Assembly (NCBI RefSeq): GCF_029962605.1
Contig: NZ_CP124750.1
Location: 3,038,001 to 3,102,000 of the forward strand
DNA length: 64,000 nucleotides
Direction: 5' to 3'
From: Serratia sarumanii
GTDB lineage: Bacteria > Pseudomonadota > Gammaproteobacteria > Enterobacterales > Enterobacteriaceae
In this document: positions 54,274 through 62,489 of the stretch, piece after piece
Layout: each line of letters begins with the position of its first letter
How positions within the stretch are numbered: the first letter of the stretch is position 1
Notes under the pieces: generated by a model
The model's database searches: none
The model's input: the letters and a program-made list of their open reading frames with translations, nothing else
Told to the model about the DNA's origin: nothing
Position numbers and translations under genes: made by a program

Positions 54274-55496
54274 GCCGGTGACAGCATTTCGCGCTTCATT
54301 TGCCACGGCTTGACGATCCCCTGCCCGGCGAACCACACGCGCCCGCGCCCCTCCTGATTCAGGCGATCGAGGGTCGCCATCAGCCGCTCGCTGTTGCGGC
54401 GCGGCGGGCAGTCGTCGAACAGGTCGATCTGCGCCATGGCGGCGGCGCTGAAATCCCCCAGCACCACGCCGCCCTTCAGATAACGCCGCCCTTCCTGCCA
54501 GATGCTTTCCAGCGCGCGCACCGCCATGGCGATGATGTCGCGGCTGTCGTTGCTCGGCGTTTGCAGCCGGGCGGTGCCCATATTGCTGTAATACCCTTCG
54601 CCCGCCGAATGCGGGCTGGTTTTGATAAACACCGACACGTTGCGGCAATAGCGCTTTTCCTGCCGCAGCTTTTCGGCGGCGCGTTCGGCATAGCTGCAGA
54701 TGGCCTCGCGCATGTGCGGGTAATGCGTCAGCCGCTGGCCGAACGAGCGGGAACAGATGATCTGTTCTTTCGCCGCCACCTCATCTTCCCATTGCAGGCA
54801 CGACTCGCCGCGCAGCTCGCGTATCGTGCGTTCCAGCACCACGCTGAAGGTTTTACGCGCCAGCCGGGTATCGCAGTCCGCCAACTGCAGCGCGGTGTGA
54901 ATGCCCATCGCCTGCAGCTGGCGAGTCAGGCGGCGCCCCACGCCCCATACCTCTTCCACCGGGATCAGCGCCAGCAGCTTGCGCTGGCGCGCCGGATCGG
55001 ATAAATCCACCACGCCGCCGGTGCCGCGCCATTTCTTGGCGGCGAAGTTGGCCAGTTTGGCCAGCGTTTTGCTCGGCGCAATGCCGACCCCGACCGTTAA
55101 ATGCAGCTCGCGCCGGATACGATCGCGCACCCGCTGGCCGAACGGCTCCAGCGCTTCGCAGTGCGCCACGCCGTCCAGCCGCAGAAAGGCTTCGTCCAGC
55201 GAGTAGATCTCCACCGCCGGCGCCATCTCTTCCAGCGTGTCCATCACCCGGCGGGACATATCGGCGTACAGCGCGTAGTTGGAGGAGAACACCGCGACGT
55301 TGCGGCGGCGCATCTCCTCTTTGATCTTGAAATAAGGCGCGCCCATCGGCACGCCCAGCGCCTTCGCCTCGGCGCTGCGGGCGATCACGCAGCCGTCGTT
55401 GTTGGACAGCACGATCACCGGCCGCCCGCGCAGATCGGGCCGAAAGATGGTCTCGCAGGAAGCGTAGAAGCTGTTGACGTCTACCAGGGCGAACAT
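54210..55496 (-). CDS. umuC: DNA polymerase V catalytic subunit UmuC
   Basis: 428-residue Y-family polymerase for SOS translesion synthesis. Palm motifs: FALVDVNSFYASCE (first acidic Asp) and YSLDEAFL (Asp-Glu). RSAEAKALGVPMG precedes the finger region, the thumb and little-finger regions follow, and the C-terminal DUF4113 tail has KPWQMKREMLSPAYTTRLADIPVVRL. It ends with about 7 extra residues compared with E. coli UmuC. AAAGG lies 8 nt before the ATG and a LexA box 75 bp upstream. The usual partner umuD is not adjacent but 5.4 kb upstream, on the same strand. Confidence 0.95.
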   Translation of the reverse strand: MFALVDVNSFYASCETIFRPDLRGRPVIVLSNNDGCVIARSAEAKALGVPMGAPYFKIKEEMRRRNVAVFSSNYALYADMSRRVMDTLEEMAPAVEIYSLDEAFLRLDGVAHCEALEPFGQRVRDRIRRELHLTVGVGIAPSKTLAKLANFAAKKWRGTGGVVDLSDPARQRKLLALIPVEEVWGVGRRLTRQLQAMGIHTALQLADCDTRLARKTFSVVLERTIRELRGESCLQWEDEVAAKEQIICSRSFGQRLTHYPHMREAICSYAERAAEKLRQEKRYCRNVSVFIKTSPHSAGEGYYSNMGTARLQTPSNDSRDIIAMAVRALESIWQEGRRYLKGGVVLGDFSAAAMAQIDLFDDCPPRRNSERLMATLDRLNQEGRGRVWFAGQGIVKPWQMKREMLSPAYTTRLADIPVVRLSPRNSRR

Positions 55497-55571
55497 GGTT
55501 ACTGACCTTTCATCGTCAGAAGACAGGCCGGCGTCATCGTCAGTGGGTTGTTATTCATAATGGCACCAAAT

Positions 55572-55591
55572 TACTGTTCATGCATACAGTA
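55572..55591. promoter_or_regulatory. LexA box upstream of umuC
   Basis: TACTGTTCATGCATACAGTA, a good SOS box (CTG-N10-CAG with flanking T/A) ending 75 bp before the umuC start. It indicates that umuC has its own SOS promoter. Confidence 0.85.
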
Positions 55592-55700
55592 TTTGTATTT
55601 TTCTGGTGACGATCAAGTAGAAACCACCCCATCGCTGCTATCCGTTTGATGCGCTTTGGCTTTTAACTCAGCCTCCGTTTACCTGGAGCCGAGTTTTTCA

Positions 55701-56525
55701 TTAACGGCGAACTTCACGCAGATCGAAACGAATCGGAATGTTCACGCTGAATTCCGCCTGCCCCGCTGCGATCTCGTTGCCGGGCGCGGGCAGTGGAGAA
55801 GCGCGCTGCGGTAACTGAAGCGCCTCCCGGTCGAGCGAAGCAACCCCACTCGATCGCAATAGCTTCACACCCAGCACGTTCCCCTGCCGATCCAACGTCA
55901 CGGCAACCTGAACAACCCCCTGGCGCTGTTGGCGTACCGCCAGAGCCGGGTAGCGTTTGAAACGGCTCAAATGCGCCAACAGCAGGCCGCTCCAGACCGA
56001 GGCATCCTGGCTCGGCTGCGACGCCACGCTGGTTTGCGGCGCGGCAACACGCTTTCCATCCAGAGACGGCGGCGCGCTGGTGCTTGATGCTATTGAGCTT
56101 GCCGACGCTATTTTTTCCTGTTCCTGTTCCTTTTGCCTTGGGCGCGGCGGTTCCGTCTTCGGTCTGATGGGGTCGTTCCGTTGCCCTTTGGCCTTGCTCT
56201 GCTGCTCCGTCGCACGCGGCGCATGAATCAGCGGAGGCATCGCCGCCTCCGGTTCCCGGTTGGCCTGCCGTTGCGCCACCGCCTGCACCTGGCGCACGCC
56301 GGTTGGCATCGGCTCTGCGTTGGGGGTCGATTCCGCCTGCTCGGCAACCATCATCAACACCATCGGTTGCGCCGCGGGCAGCAACGGTGGCACCAGGTGA
56401 TAACCAAGGCCAAACAACAACGTACCATGCAGACCCAACGCCAACACATTGGCGGTAGCCCAGCGCAATCGCCCGCCTGTAGGCGGTAAAGATAAATCGG
56501 CAGGTAATACGTTGTGATTGAACAT
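55701..56525 (-). CDS. TonB-family energy transducer for the adjacent receptor
   Basis: 274 residues. N-terminal transmembrane anchor about 27-50 (VLALGLHGTLLFGLGYHLV), a Pro/Lys/Glu-rich periplasm-spanning linker (about 95-145; RPKTEPPRPRQKEQEQEK), and a C-terminal TonB_C domain about 185-272 (LAHLSRFKRYPALAVRQQRQGVVQVAVTLD, LLRSSGVASLDREAL). This is a dedicated TonB like HasB, coupling inner-membrane ExbBD energy to a partner receptor. It is the last gene of the sigma-antisigma-tonB unit. No exbB/exbD genes are nearby. Confidence 0.88.
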   Translation of the reverse strand: MFNHNVLPADLSLPPTGGRLRWATANVLALGLHGTLLFGLGYHLVPPLLPAAQPMVLMMVAEQAESTPNAEPMPTGVRQVQAVAQRQANREPEAAMPPLIHAPRATEQQSKAKGQRNDPIRPKTEPPRPRQKEQEQEKIASASSIASSTSAPPSLDGKRVAAPQTSVASQPSQDASVWSGLLLAHLSRFKRYPALAVRQQRQGVVQVAVTLDRQGNVLGVKLLRSSGVASLDREALQLPQRASPLPAPGNEIAAGQAEFSVNIPIRFDLREVRR

Positions 56526-56689
56526 AGGAAACGGTACTCAGGTTAAGCGTGAAACAGACCAACGTACGCAGCGGTCAACGGCGGTCGGGGTATGTCAGAA
56601 AGGTCGTTTAGGCACGCGGCACCGGGCAGGGAACGAGAAAAAAACAGGCCAATCCAGAAGGAAAAATACAAATAGTAGAGTAAAAAACT

Positions 56690-57607
56690 TTAGGATACGG
56701 TGATGAAGTACTTCGACAGCATATTTACCCTAACCGGCAGCGCGCCGGGCAGAGCCGCAATGACGCGCTCGGGGTCAGCCAGCGGGAACGCGCCGGAGAG
56801 CCGCAGGCCGGCGACCTCCGGCCGGCAGCGAATAACGCCCTGACGATAACGCCCCAGCTCCATCAGGAAGTCGTCCAGCCGCATGTTGTCGGCCAGCAGC
56901 ATGCCTTGCCGCCAACCGGGCTCTTGCGTCACGCGATACGGTTCGCCAATGCCTTGCCGGCTTAATCTGCCGCCCTGACCGGCGTTGAGCACCGCGTTCC
57001 GATGCGCCGGCGAAAGGATCGTGACGCGGCCAAGATAAACGGCGATCTCACTGTAGGTTTCCCACAGGCGAACGCTGAAGCGAGCAGCCTGCGTCACGAT
57101 CTCACCCTGCGGCAGCCTCACCGTCAACGCGCCGCTTTCCGGCGGCAGATTCACCATCATTTCGCCCTCCAGCAATGCGGCCTGCTGACGGCTGACGTTG
57201 ACCGCCGTTTGCGTGTTCAACATCAACTGCGCGCCATCCGCCAACGCGACGGTTTGCTGCTCCCCCACCGCCGTGCGGTAATCCGCCAGCCAGGGGCGCC
57301 ATGGCAGTGCGCCAGAACCGATGCCAACCGTCCCCACTACGCCGATGGCCGCCAGGCTTCTCAGCAACCGGCGGCGCTGTGGGTTCGGCAACTGCGACAG
57401 ACTACGCTGCGCCGCCGCCCCGTTAAGCAGAGAGAAACGGGATGAAAACGCGGCGATATGCCGCCAGGCGCGTTCATTTTCCGGTTTCGCCTGATACCAA
57501 CGCCGCCAGTTTTCCCTATCCGCGTCGCTTGCCTCTTCCGACATCAGCTGGGTTAACCAGGCGGCGGCCTCACGCGCGCTCTGCCGATCAATATCCGATT
57601 CCATCAT
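56690..57607 (-). CDS. FecR-family anti-sigma factor / signal transducer
   Basis: 305 residues. The cytoplasmic N-terminal sigma-binding helix region (about 1-80; AAAWLTQLMSEEASDADRENWRRWYQAKPENERAW) carries the DUF4880 pattern. A twin-arginine-like QRRRLLRSLAAIGVVGTVGIGSG segment precedes the single membrane crossing at about 85-104. A periplasmic FecR domain follows (about 110-220). A twin-arginine-like segment before the TM is typical of FecR proteins. It receives the signal from the receptor STN domain and controls the sigma factor. Two adjacent ATG codons begin the frame; the Shine-Dalgarno is weak, so translation is probably coupled to the sigma gene 17 bp upstream. Confidence 0.9.
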   Translation of the reverse strand: MMESDIDRQSAREAAAWLTQLMSEEASDADRENWRRWYQAKPENERAWRHIAAFSSRFSLLNGAAAQRSLSQLPNPQRRRLLRSLAAIGVVGTVGIGSGALPWRPWLADYRTAVGEQQTVALADGAQLMLNTQTAVNVSRQQAALLEGEMMVNLPPESGALTVRLPQGEIVTQAARFSVRLWETYSEIAVYLGRVTILSPAHRNAVLNAGQGGRLSRQGIGEPYRVTQEPGWRQGMLLADNMRLDDFLMELGRYRQGVIRCRPEVAGLRLSGAFPLADPERVIAALPGALPVRVNMLSKYFITVS

Positions 57608-57624
57608 GGGTTCCGCACCTGCCG

Positions 57625-58137
57625 TTACGCCGCCAATGCAAAGAAACAGTGCAAATTGGCGCGCTGCAGATATTGTTTCACCGAACTGGTCGACACCCGC
57701 AAACGTTCAGCGATGTCGCAATAACGCATGCCCTGCAGGTGCGCTAACAGGAAAGCCTCGCGGACGTGCGCCGGCAATCCGTCCAACGCCTGATCCAACT
57801 GTTCGAGCATTTCGAGGGTTTGTTGACGGACTTCCGGCGAGGGCGCCTCGATCGCCGGCAGCTCGCTCAAGGCCTGCAGATAGCTCTCTTCGATTGTTTT
57901 ACGCCGGTAATAATTCGCCACCAGCCGGCGCGCCACGGTCGCCAGGAAGGGGCGTGGTTGCCGAATGGCAAGCAACTGCGGGCTCAGTAAAATACTGATG
58001 AACGTATCCTGCGCCAGGTCTTCGGCGTGATGCGCGCACCCGACCTTCTGTCTCAGCCAATGGCATAGCCAACTGTGGTGCTCAAGGTAAAGCTGTTGAG
58101 CAAACCCGTTGGCTGCCGCGGCCTCTTTCCTTGCCAT
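57625..58137 (-). CDS. ECF RNA polymerase sigma factor, FecI type
   Basis: 170 residues. Sigma region 2 (YLEHHSWLCHWLRQKVGCAHHAEDLAQDTFISIL) and region 4 (LDGLPAHVREAFLLAHLQGMRYCDIAERLRVSTSSVKQYLQRA), the FecI-like ECF pattern. Activated through the receptor and FecR, it would transcribe the receptor gene. A Fur-type box lies just upstream of its start, so the unit is expected to be iron-repressed. Confidence 0.92.
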   Translation of the reverse strand: MARKEAAAANGFAQQLYLEHHSWLCHWLRQKVGCAHHAEDLAQDTFISILLSPQLLAIRQPRPFLATVARRLVANYYRRKTIEESYLQALSELPAIEAPSPEVRQQTLEMLEQLDQALDGLPAHVREAFLLAHLQGMRYCDIAERLRVSTSSVKQYLQRANLHCFFALAA

Positions 58138-58164
58138 TCGGTGACACCAATTGATAATGAGATT

Positions 58165-58183
58165 GAAAATGATAATTATTATT
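58165..58183. promoter_or_regulatory. Fur box upstream of the ECF sigma gene
   Basis: GAAAATGATAATTATTATT, a 14/19-type match to GATAATGATAATCATTATC, about 30 bp before the sigma-factor start in an AT-rich stretch. Points to iron-dependent repression of the sigma-antisigma-tonB unit. Confidence 0.75.
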
Positions 58184-58269
58184 ATTTTAAAATTGTAACT
58201 TCTGTGTCAAGCGATTGCTGATGATTTATAAACGGCGAAAAAGTAGGGAAATACGGGAGAGGAAACGTG

Positions 58270-58291
58270 AAAAGGGGCCAAAATGGCCCCT
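58270..58291 (-). terminator. Rho-independent terminator after the TonB receptor gene
   Basis: On the - strand: stem AGGGGCC / GGCCCCT with loop ATTTT, followed by TTTTC. It lies 13 bp after the receptor stop and separates the receptor transcript from the sigma-factor unit. Confidence 0.8.
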
Positions 58292-58304
58292 GTTAGCAGG
58301 ATAT

Positions 58305-60842
58305 TCAGAAACGTTGACTGACGCTAAACTTGATGTTGCGCCCTACGCCGGACACCGATTCGCCCAGGTAAGGGTAATAATCGCGGTTGAACAGGTTGTC
58401 CACCGCGACGCGAGCTTCGAAGCCCTGCAAACCGCCAGGCTGCCACGAGGCGAACAGGCCGTGCAATGCATAACCCGACGTTTTCGGCAGCGCCCAGACA
58501 ACGGCCATCGGATCGCCGTCGGCCGGTGAACGATCCTGTTTACGCACAAAATCGCCGGTCCAGCCGAAGGCCATGTCCCACTGCGGTACTTTCATACCCA
58601 GCATCGCGTGTGCCGTAACGGGTGGAATTTCGGCAATCCAGGTTTCGTTGCCCCACGGATCGCGCGGTGAAGCGTCGCGTTTGCCGCGAATCGAGGAGAA
58701 CGACAGGCTACCGAACAGGCTTTCGCTGTCATAAAACGATTCGAGCTCCACGCCCTCAATGGTATAGCCCGGCAAGTTGCGATAGTTCGACAACGGTTGC
58801 CCACATTGGCCCCCGTGCCGTGCGGCGTCGCACACTACGCCGCGACGATAGAAAATCTCGTCCTTGCCGCGATTGCGGAACAGCGTAGTGCGGATCTGCA
58901 GACTGTCTCGCGCCATCAACACATCGTTGAAGTCCAGCACCGCGCCGAGACGAACGCCCGTCATGCGTTCCACCTGCAGGCCGCGGCTGGTGCCGGGCAC
59001 GCTGGAAGCGGCGTATTGCACTTCGTACTGTTCGTCGATCACCGGGGCGCGCCAGGTGCGGCTAACGTCAGCAAACAGGGACAGATTCGACGTCGCTTTC
59101 CACATCACGCCCAAATGCGGCGACCAGCCGGTATAGGTCACGCTGCTGTAATCATGACCCACGAGCGGATCGCTGTCGTTATAGCGCGGCGCCCGGTTCG
59201 GTTGCCCGGTATTGGTCACATGATCGTAACGCACGCCCGGCGTCACGGTCAGGCTGCCGAAGCTGACCGCATCCTGCAGATAAACGCTGCGGGTTTCCTG
59301 TTCGCCCGCCGGCATGTAATACGGCTGGAAATAGCCGTAGTTGTAACTGGCGTTTTTCACCTGCGAGGGGTAATACATCAGGGTATCGCGCTGATGTTTA
59401 TGCCAACGCGCGCCGAGCAACAGCTTGTGCTCCAGCGGTCCGCTGGCGAAACGGCTTTCATTGCTGACGTCAAACTGCCGATCGGTATAGTTCACCCAGC
59501 TTTCATTGCCCAGCGTACCAAGATAGCTGAACTTTGAAGCGGAATCCGGCCGCTTGTCATGCTGTTCTGTCTTCGAATAGGCATAAGACAGCGTCAGATT
59601 CAGCAACGGCTGCGCTTCCGGCGCCAGATTCCATTTCACCGAGTAATTGGTGTCCGTCTGGTCGCGATACACCAGAATGCGGCGCCACGCGTCTTCCCGG
59701 CCGTATTTATCGATATCCGCCTGGCTGGGCGCGGCGATATCGTCCCGCTTGGCGGCAAAAGGCTGCCAGCCATCGGAATCGGAGCGCATCGCCGACAGCG
59801 TCAGCGTTTGCGCCTCGCTCAGATAAATATTGGTTTTTAACAGGTAGGAAGCCTGATCGTTGGCGGAATAGGCAAAGCGCGTGCCGTCCGGCCGCTTCAG
59901 GTTGCCGCCGTCACGCTTGCTCATGTAGATCAAACCGTCGGCGAATCCTTCCGGCGTACGGCCGTACAACGCACCGCTGTAAATGCCCTGGCGATCGTTG
60001 GTGTGGTAGCTGTATTTCAGCAAGCCGCCAAAATCTTCGCCCGGCAGCAGCATATCCCCGGCATCTTTGGTCTCCAGCGTAATGGTCCCGCCAAAGCCGC
60101 CATTGCCGTTCAACAGATTGTGCGGCCCCTTATCGACCTCAACCTTTTTCAGCAGTTCGGGTTCGATGAATACCGAACCCTGCCGATATTTCTCAAATCC
60201 CTTCGGCGCCCCGTCCAGCACCACCTTCACATCTTCCATGTCGCCCATGCCCCAGATATTCAGGCTTTGGCCACCCGGGCGCGGCGATCCCGCCATCCCT
60301 ACGCCGGGCAAGCGATCAAGCAAACTGGCGATATTGTCTGCCTGCACGCGTTCGATATCTTCTTTATCCAGCACCGAACGGCCGGCGGCGACGCTGTCGG
60401 ACAAACCGCCGACCACCGACAGCTCCGGTATCGTCAACGGCTGAACCGGCCCGGCGTCGACCAACCGATATCCCTGTGCGGTTTGTTGAGCGCGCAATCC
60501 GCTGCCCGCCAACAGCGTATTGAACGCGTCGGTGAGGCGATAATGTCCCTGCAGGCCCGCGGTGCTTTTTCCACGCGTCTGTTCGGGCGTGAAAATCACT
60601 ATCACGCCGGCCTTAGCGGCCGCCGTCTGCAAGGCGGGCGCCAGATCACCGGCGGGAATGGCGAAGGAAAGGATAGCGGGCTGTTCGACCGCCGAGGGTG
60701 ATGCCGACGCACCGGGTGCCGCCATCGCGGAGGTGAGCATGCCCGATAGTGCGCATCCTATCCCGATAGCGACGCGCTTCCCGGTAATGCGTTTGGCTGA
60801 TGTGAACGTACGCCCTGCGCCGTTCTTGTTTTTTATGGCCAT
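58305..60842 (-). CDS. TonB-dependent outer-membrane receptor with STN signalling domain
   Basis: 845 residues. Long signal peptide (about 1-42, ending TSAMA). STN domain about 58-110 (FAIPAGDLAPALQTAAAKAGVIVIF). Likely TonB box near PLTIPELSVVG. Plug about 145-265 (ASLLDRLPGVGMAGSPRPGGQSLNIWG, KVEVDKGPHNLLNGNGGFGGTI). Twenty-two-stranded barrel to the C-terminal Phe (KFSVSQRF). An extracellular Cys pair (GVVCDAARHGGQCGQ) and the TWRAPVIDEQY stretch recall haem or haemoglobin receptors, but the ligand is not certain. AGGGG lies 8 nt before the ATG. Confidence 0.9.
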   Translation of the reverse strand: MAIKNKNGAGRTFTSAKRITGKRVAIGIGCALSGMLTSAMAAPGASASPSAVEQPAILSFAIPAGDLAPALQTAAAKAGVIVIFTPEQTRGKSTAGLQGHYRLTDAFNTLLAGSGLRAQQTAQGYRLVDAGPVQPLTIPELSVVGGLSDSVAAGRSVLDKEDIERVQADNIASLLDRLPGVGMAGSPRPGGQSLNIWGMGDMEDVKVVLDGAPKGFEKYRQGSVFIEPELLKKVEVDKGPHNLLNGNGGFGGTITLETKDAGDMLLPGEDFGGLLKYSYHTNDRQGIYSGALYGRTPEGFADGLIYMSKRDGGNLKRPDGTRFAYSANDQASYLLKTNIYLSEAQTLTLSAMRSDSDGWQPFAAKRDDIAAPSQADIDKYGREDAWRRILVYRDQTDTNYSVKWNLAPEAQPLLNLTLSYAYSKTEQHDKRPDSASKFSYLGTLGNESWVNYTDRQFDVSNESRFASGPLEHKLLLGARWHKHQRDTLMYYPSQVKNASYNYGYFQPYYMPAGEQETRSVYLQDAVSFGSLTVTPGVRYDHVTNTGQPNRAPRYNDSDPLVGHDYSSVTYTGWSPHLGVMWKATSNLSLFADVSRTWRAPVIDEQYEVQYAASSVPGTSRGLQVERMTGVRLGAVLDFNDVLMARDSLQIRTTLFRNRGKDEIFYRRGVVCDAARHGGQCGQPLSNYRNLPGYTIEGVELESFYDSESLFGSLSFSSIRGKRDASPRDPWGNETWIAEIPPVTAHAMLGMKVPQWDMAFGWTGDFVRKQDRSPADGDPMAVVWALPKTSGYALHGLFASWQPGGLQGFEARVAVDNLFNRDYYPYLGESVSGVGRNIKFSVSQRF

Positions 60843-60937
60843 GAAGGATTCCCCTGAGTGTATTGAACTGGAAACTCAGTAGAGAGGTCACGCCAACGAA
60901 AAGATCGGGCAGAAAAAAATGAAAAAAAGGGCCGAAG

Positions 60938-61366
60938 TCACCGCGCCGCGTAGACGATAAAGGTCACCACGCCGAAGATCTCCAGCTGCGCCTCGTCGTC
61001 GAACACGATCGGCGCATAGGCGGGATTCATCGGCAACAGCCGCACGTCGGGGTGGCGCTGCAGCTTTTTGACGGTGAATTCGCCGTCCACCGCGGCGATC
61101 ACGATATTGCCGTGCTCCGGCGTCAGGGCGCTGTCGACGATCAGCAGATCGCCATCCTGGATATTGCCGTCGATCATCGACTCGCCGCTGGCGCGCACGA
61201 AGTAGGTGGCGTTGGGGTGCCGCACCAGCAGCTTGCCGATATCCAGCCTGCTCTCGACATAGTCCTGCGCCGGGGAAGGAAAGCCGCAGGCCACGCGATC
61301 GGCAAACAGCGGTAACGTCAGGGGTTCACCTGGTGAAAAAGCATACAACTTTGAATTGCTCAGCAT
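60938..61366 (-). CDS. umuD: DNA polymerase V subunit UmuD (LexA/UmuD S24 protease fold)
   Basis: 142 residues from the ATG at 61366; ATG 61372 and TTG 61378 are in-frame alternatives. Autocleavage site Cys27-Gly28 (in [15 protein letters not shown]), catalytic Ser in [10 protein letters not shown] and catalytic Lys in [11 protein letters not shown] are all intact. RecA-stimulated self-cleavage yields UmuD', which joins UmuC to form polymerase V. The LexA box at 61379-61396 lies only 12 bp before this ATG, with no clear ribosome site between. umuC is not adjacent: a receptor/sigma/antisigma/TonB block lies between. Confidence 0.94.
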   Translation of the reverse strand: MLSNSKLYAFSPGEPLTLPLFADRVACGFPSPAQDYVESRLDIGKLLVRHPNATYFVRASGESMIDGNIQDGDLLIVDSALTPEHGNIVIAAVDGEFTVKKLQRHPDVRLLPMNPAYAPIVFDDEAQLEIFGVVTFIVYAAR

Positions 61367-61552
61367 AATCATAACCAAACTGTATATTTATACAGTAAAG
61401 CATAAACAAAACGCGAACGCGTGCAACCCCCAATCCCCCTGCGGATCGCGCTTTCCCGCGTAATATAATAATTTTCTGAGTGATTTTTCCTGCAGCTTTT
61501 GGCGTTCTTCGCGTGTGTTTACACACATGATACCCACCAAAACTGTGGATAA
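61181..61552. repeat. Direct repeat copy 1 (umuD 5' end plus promoter)
   Basis: Covers umuD codons up to ASGE, the LexA box and upstream DNA. It repeats at 62628-62999 with a constant offset of 1447 bp. About 7 mismatches were counted in the first 307 bp; a diverged stretch follows (61488-61533) before identity resumes at CCACCAAAACTGTGGATAA. Confidence 0.85.
61379..61396. promoter_or_regulatory. LexA box of umuD
   Basis: ACTGTATATTTATACAGT, a near-ideal SOS box. On the - strand it embeds a TATAAA-type -10, so the repressor would cover the promoter. Confidence 0.9.
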
Positions 61553-61789
61553 TGCGGCACTCAGACCGTTGGCGTATCGATGGGCAGGATGAGTGAGGGA
61601 TTGTCATTGCGAACGGCACCGACGGCGGGCGATACCGGTTGCCAGACGAAATCCTCTGCCTGCAGGCTGTACACGTCAGCCTGCATTTGACCAGAGGGCG
61701 GGACTAAGCGGGTGTCGAGCCAGTCGCGCGCGGCCGTCGGTCTCTGCTGCGTACAGCGCCGCAAAGAACAGCGACAGGCCTTGCCTCAC
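61553..61789. other. Non-coding or degraded stretch
   Basis: No supportable gene. Open frames here are short and disagree in codon use with real genes; the DNA may be debris of the element that carried the recombinase fragment. Confidence 0.4.
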
Positions 61790-61984
61790 GGGAGGAACGG
61801 CGGACGGCCTTACAAAATGACGCCAATAAAATTGCGACTGGCAATGGCATCAATGGGACGGCCAGAGACGAAAGTCAGTACGTTATGCCAGGAGCTTGGG
61901 ATAACCCGACAAACGCTGTACCGCCACATTTCCCCTGATGGTCCACTGCGAGCTGACGGTATAAAGCTGCTCAACCGGGGATAA
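61790..61984 (+). pseudogene. C-terminal remnant of a serine recombinase/resolvase
   Basis: About 64 residues from GRNGGRPYK, through LAMASMGRPETKVSTLCQELGITRQTLYRHISPDG, to the end. This is the DNA-binding C-terminal HTH of Tn3-type or related resolvases, preceded by the GRxGGRP arm. The catalytic N-terminal domain with its Ser is missing, so the gene is a fragment. It lies between the two umuD repeats. Confidence 0.75.
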
Positions 61985-62042
61985 TTTTAGCGGACGGAAA
62001 AATCTGGGGTTCCGGCGTAGAACCCCGAATAAGGAATAATCC

Positions 62043-62414
62043 TTAATTAATTTCAGGATTATTAATTCCATCTAAAACCTCTCGGCAATATTCTTTTTTA
62101 TAGGCTTCATCATTACTTAATGACTTAACCAAAAAATCAGCATTTTTCCAACCATTATCCCAATGCGTCTCGAATCCTGACTGTTCATACTTTAATGTTC
62201 TAGTTAATGAGTCTTTTATTTGTTTTTTATATTTATCAATTTTCTCATTGGTTGCCCCACAAACATCATGTGCAACACGAGCATTTGAGCCAGAAAAACC
62301 TATTGCTGAAATTGCCATCGCTTCGTTTGATTTGTCGAAATCATTCGCATATGCCACAGCATTAGATAAAGCGAATATGACAAGAGCAGGTATGGTTTTT
62401 TTGTATGATATCAT
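62043..62414 (-). CDS. Small exported protein of unknown function
   Basis: 123 residues, ATG at 62414 with AGAGG 6 nt upstream. Signal peptide about 1-22 (PALVIFALSNAVAYA). The mature part is polar and helical with two Cys (AHDVCGATNEK and EYCREVLDG), a layout similar to small periplasmic immunity-type proteins but without recognised homology. It is strongly AT-rich against its surroundings, suggesting acquisition with the element between the umuD repeats. Confidence 0.65.
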   Translation of the reverse strand: MISYKKTIPALVIFALSNAVAYANDFDKSNEAMAISAIGFSGSNARVAHDVCGATNEKIDKYKKQIKDSLTRTLKYEQSGFETHWDNGWKNADFLVKSLSNDEAYKKEYCREVLDGINNPEIN

Positions 62415-62489
62415 TTTTTACCTCTAACTCATTGATTGTTCATGGGGTCAGTTTGGATATCGAAAATTATTGTACATTAAGGCTGCTTT

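Noticed and set aside
55701..60842. Calling this locus the S. marcescens has haem operon (hasI-hasS-hasR-hasA-hasD-hasE-hasB)
   Set aside because: There is no hemophore or ABC exporter gene, and gene order differs; only the general receptor/sigma/antisigma/TonB logic is shared.
61561..61820. Short overlapping frames on both strands between the umuD repeats
   Set aside because: No ribosome sites, no recognisable domains and conflicting frames; more likely non-coding debris.
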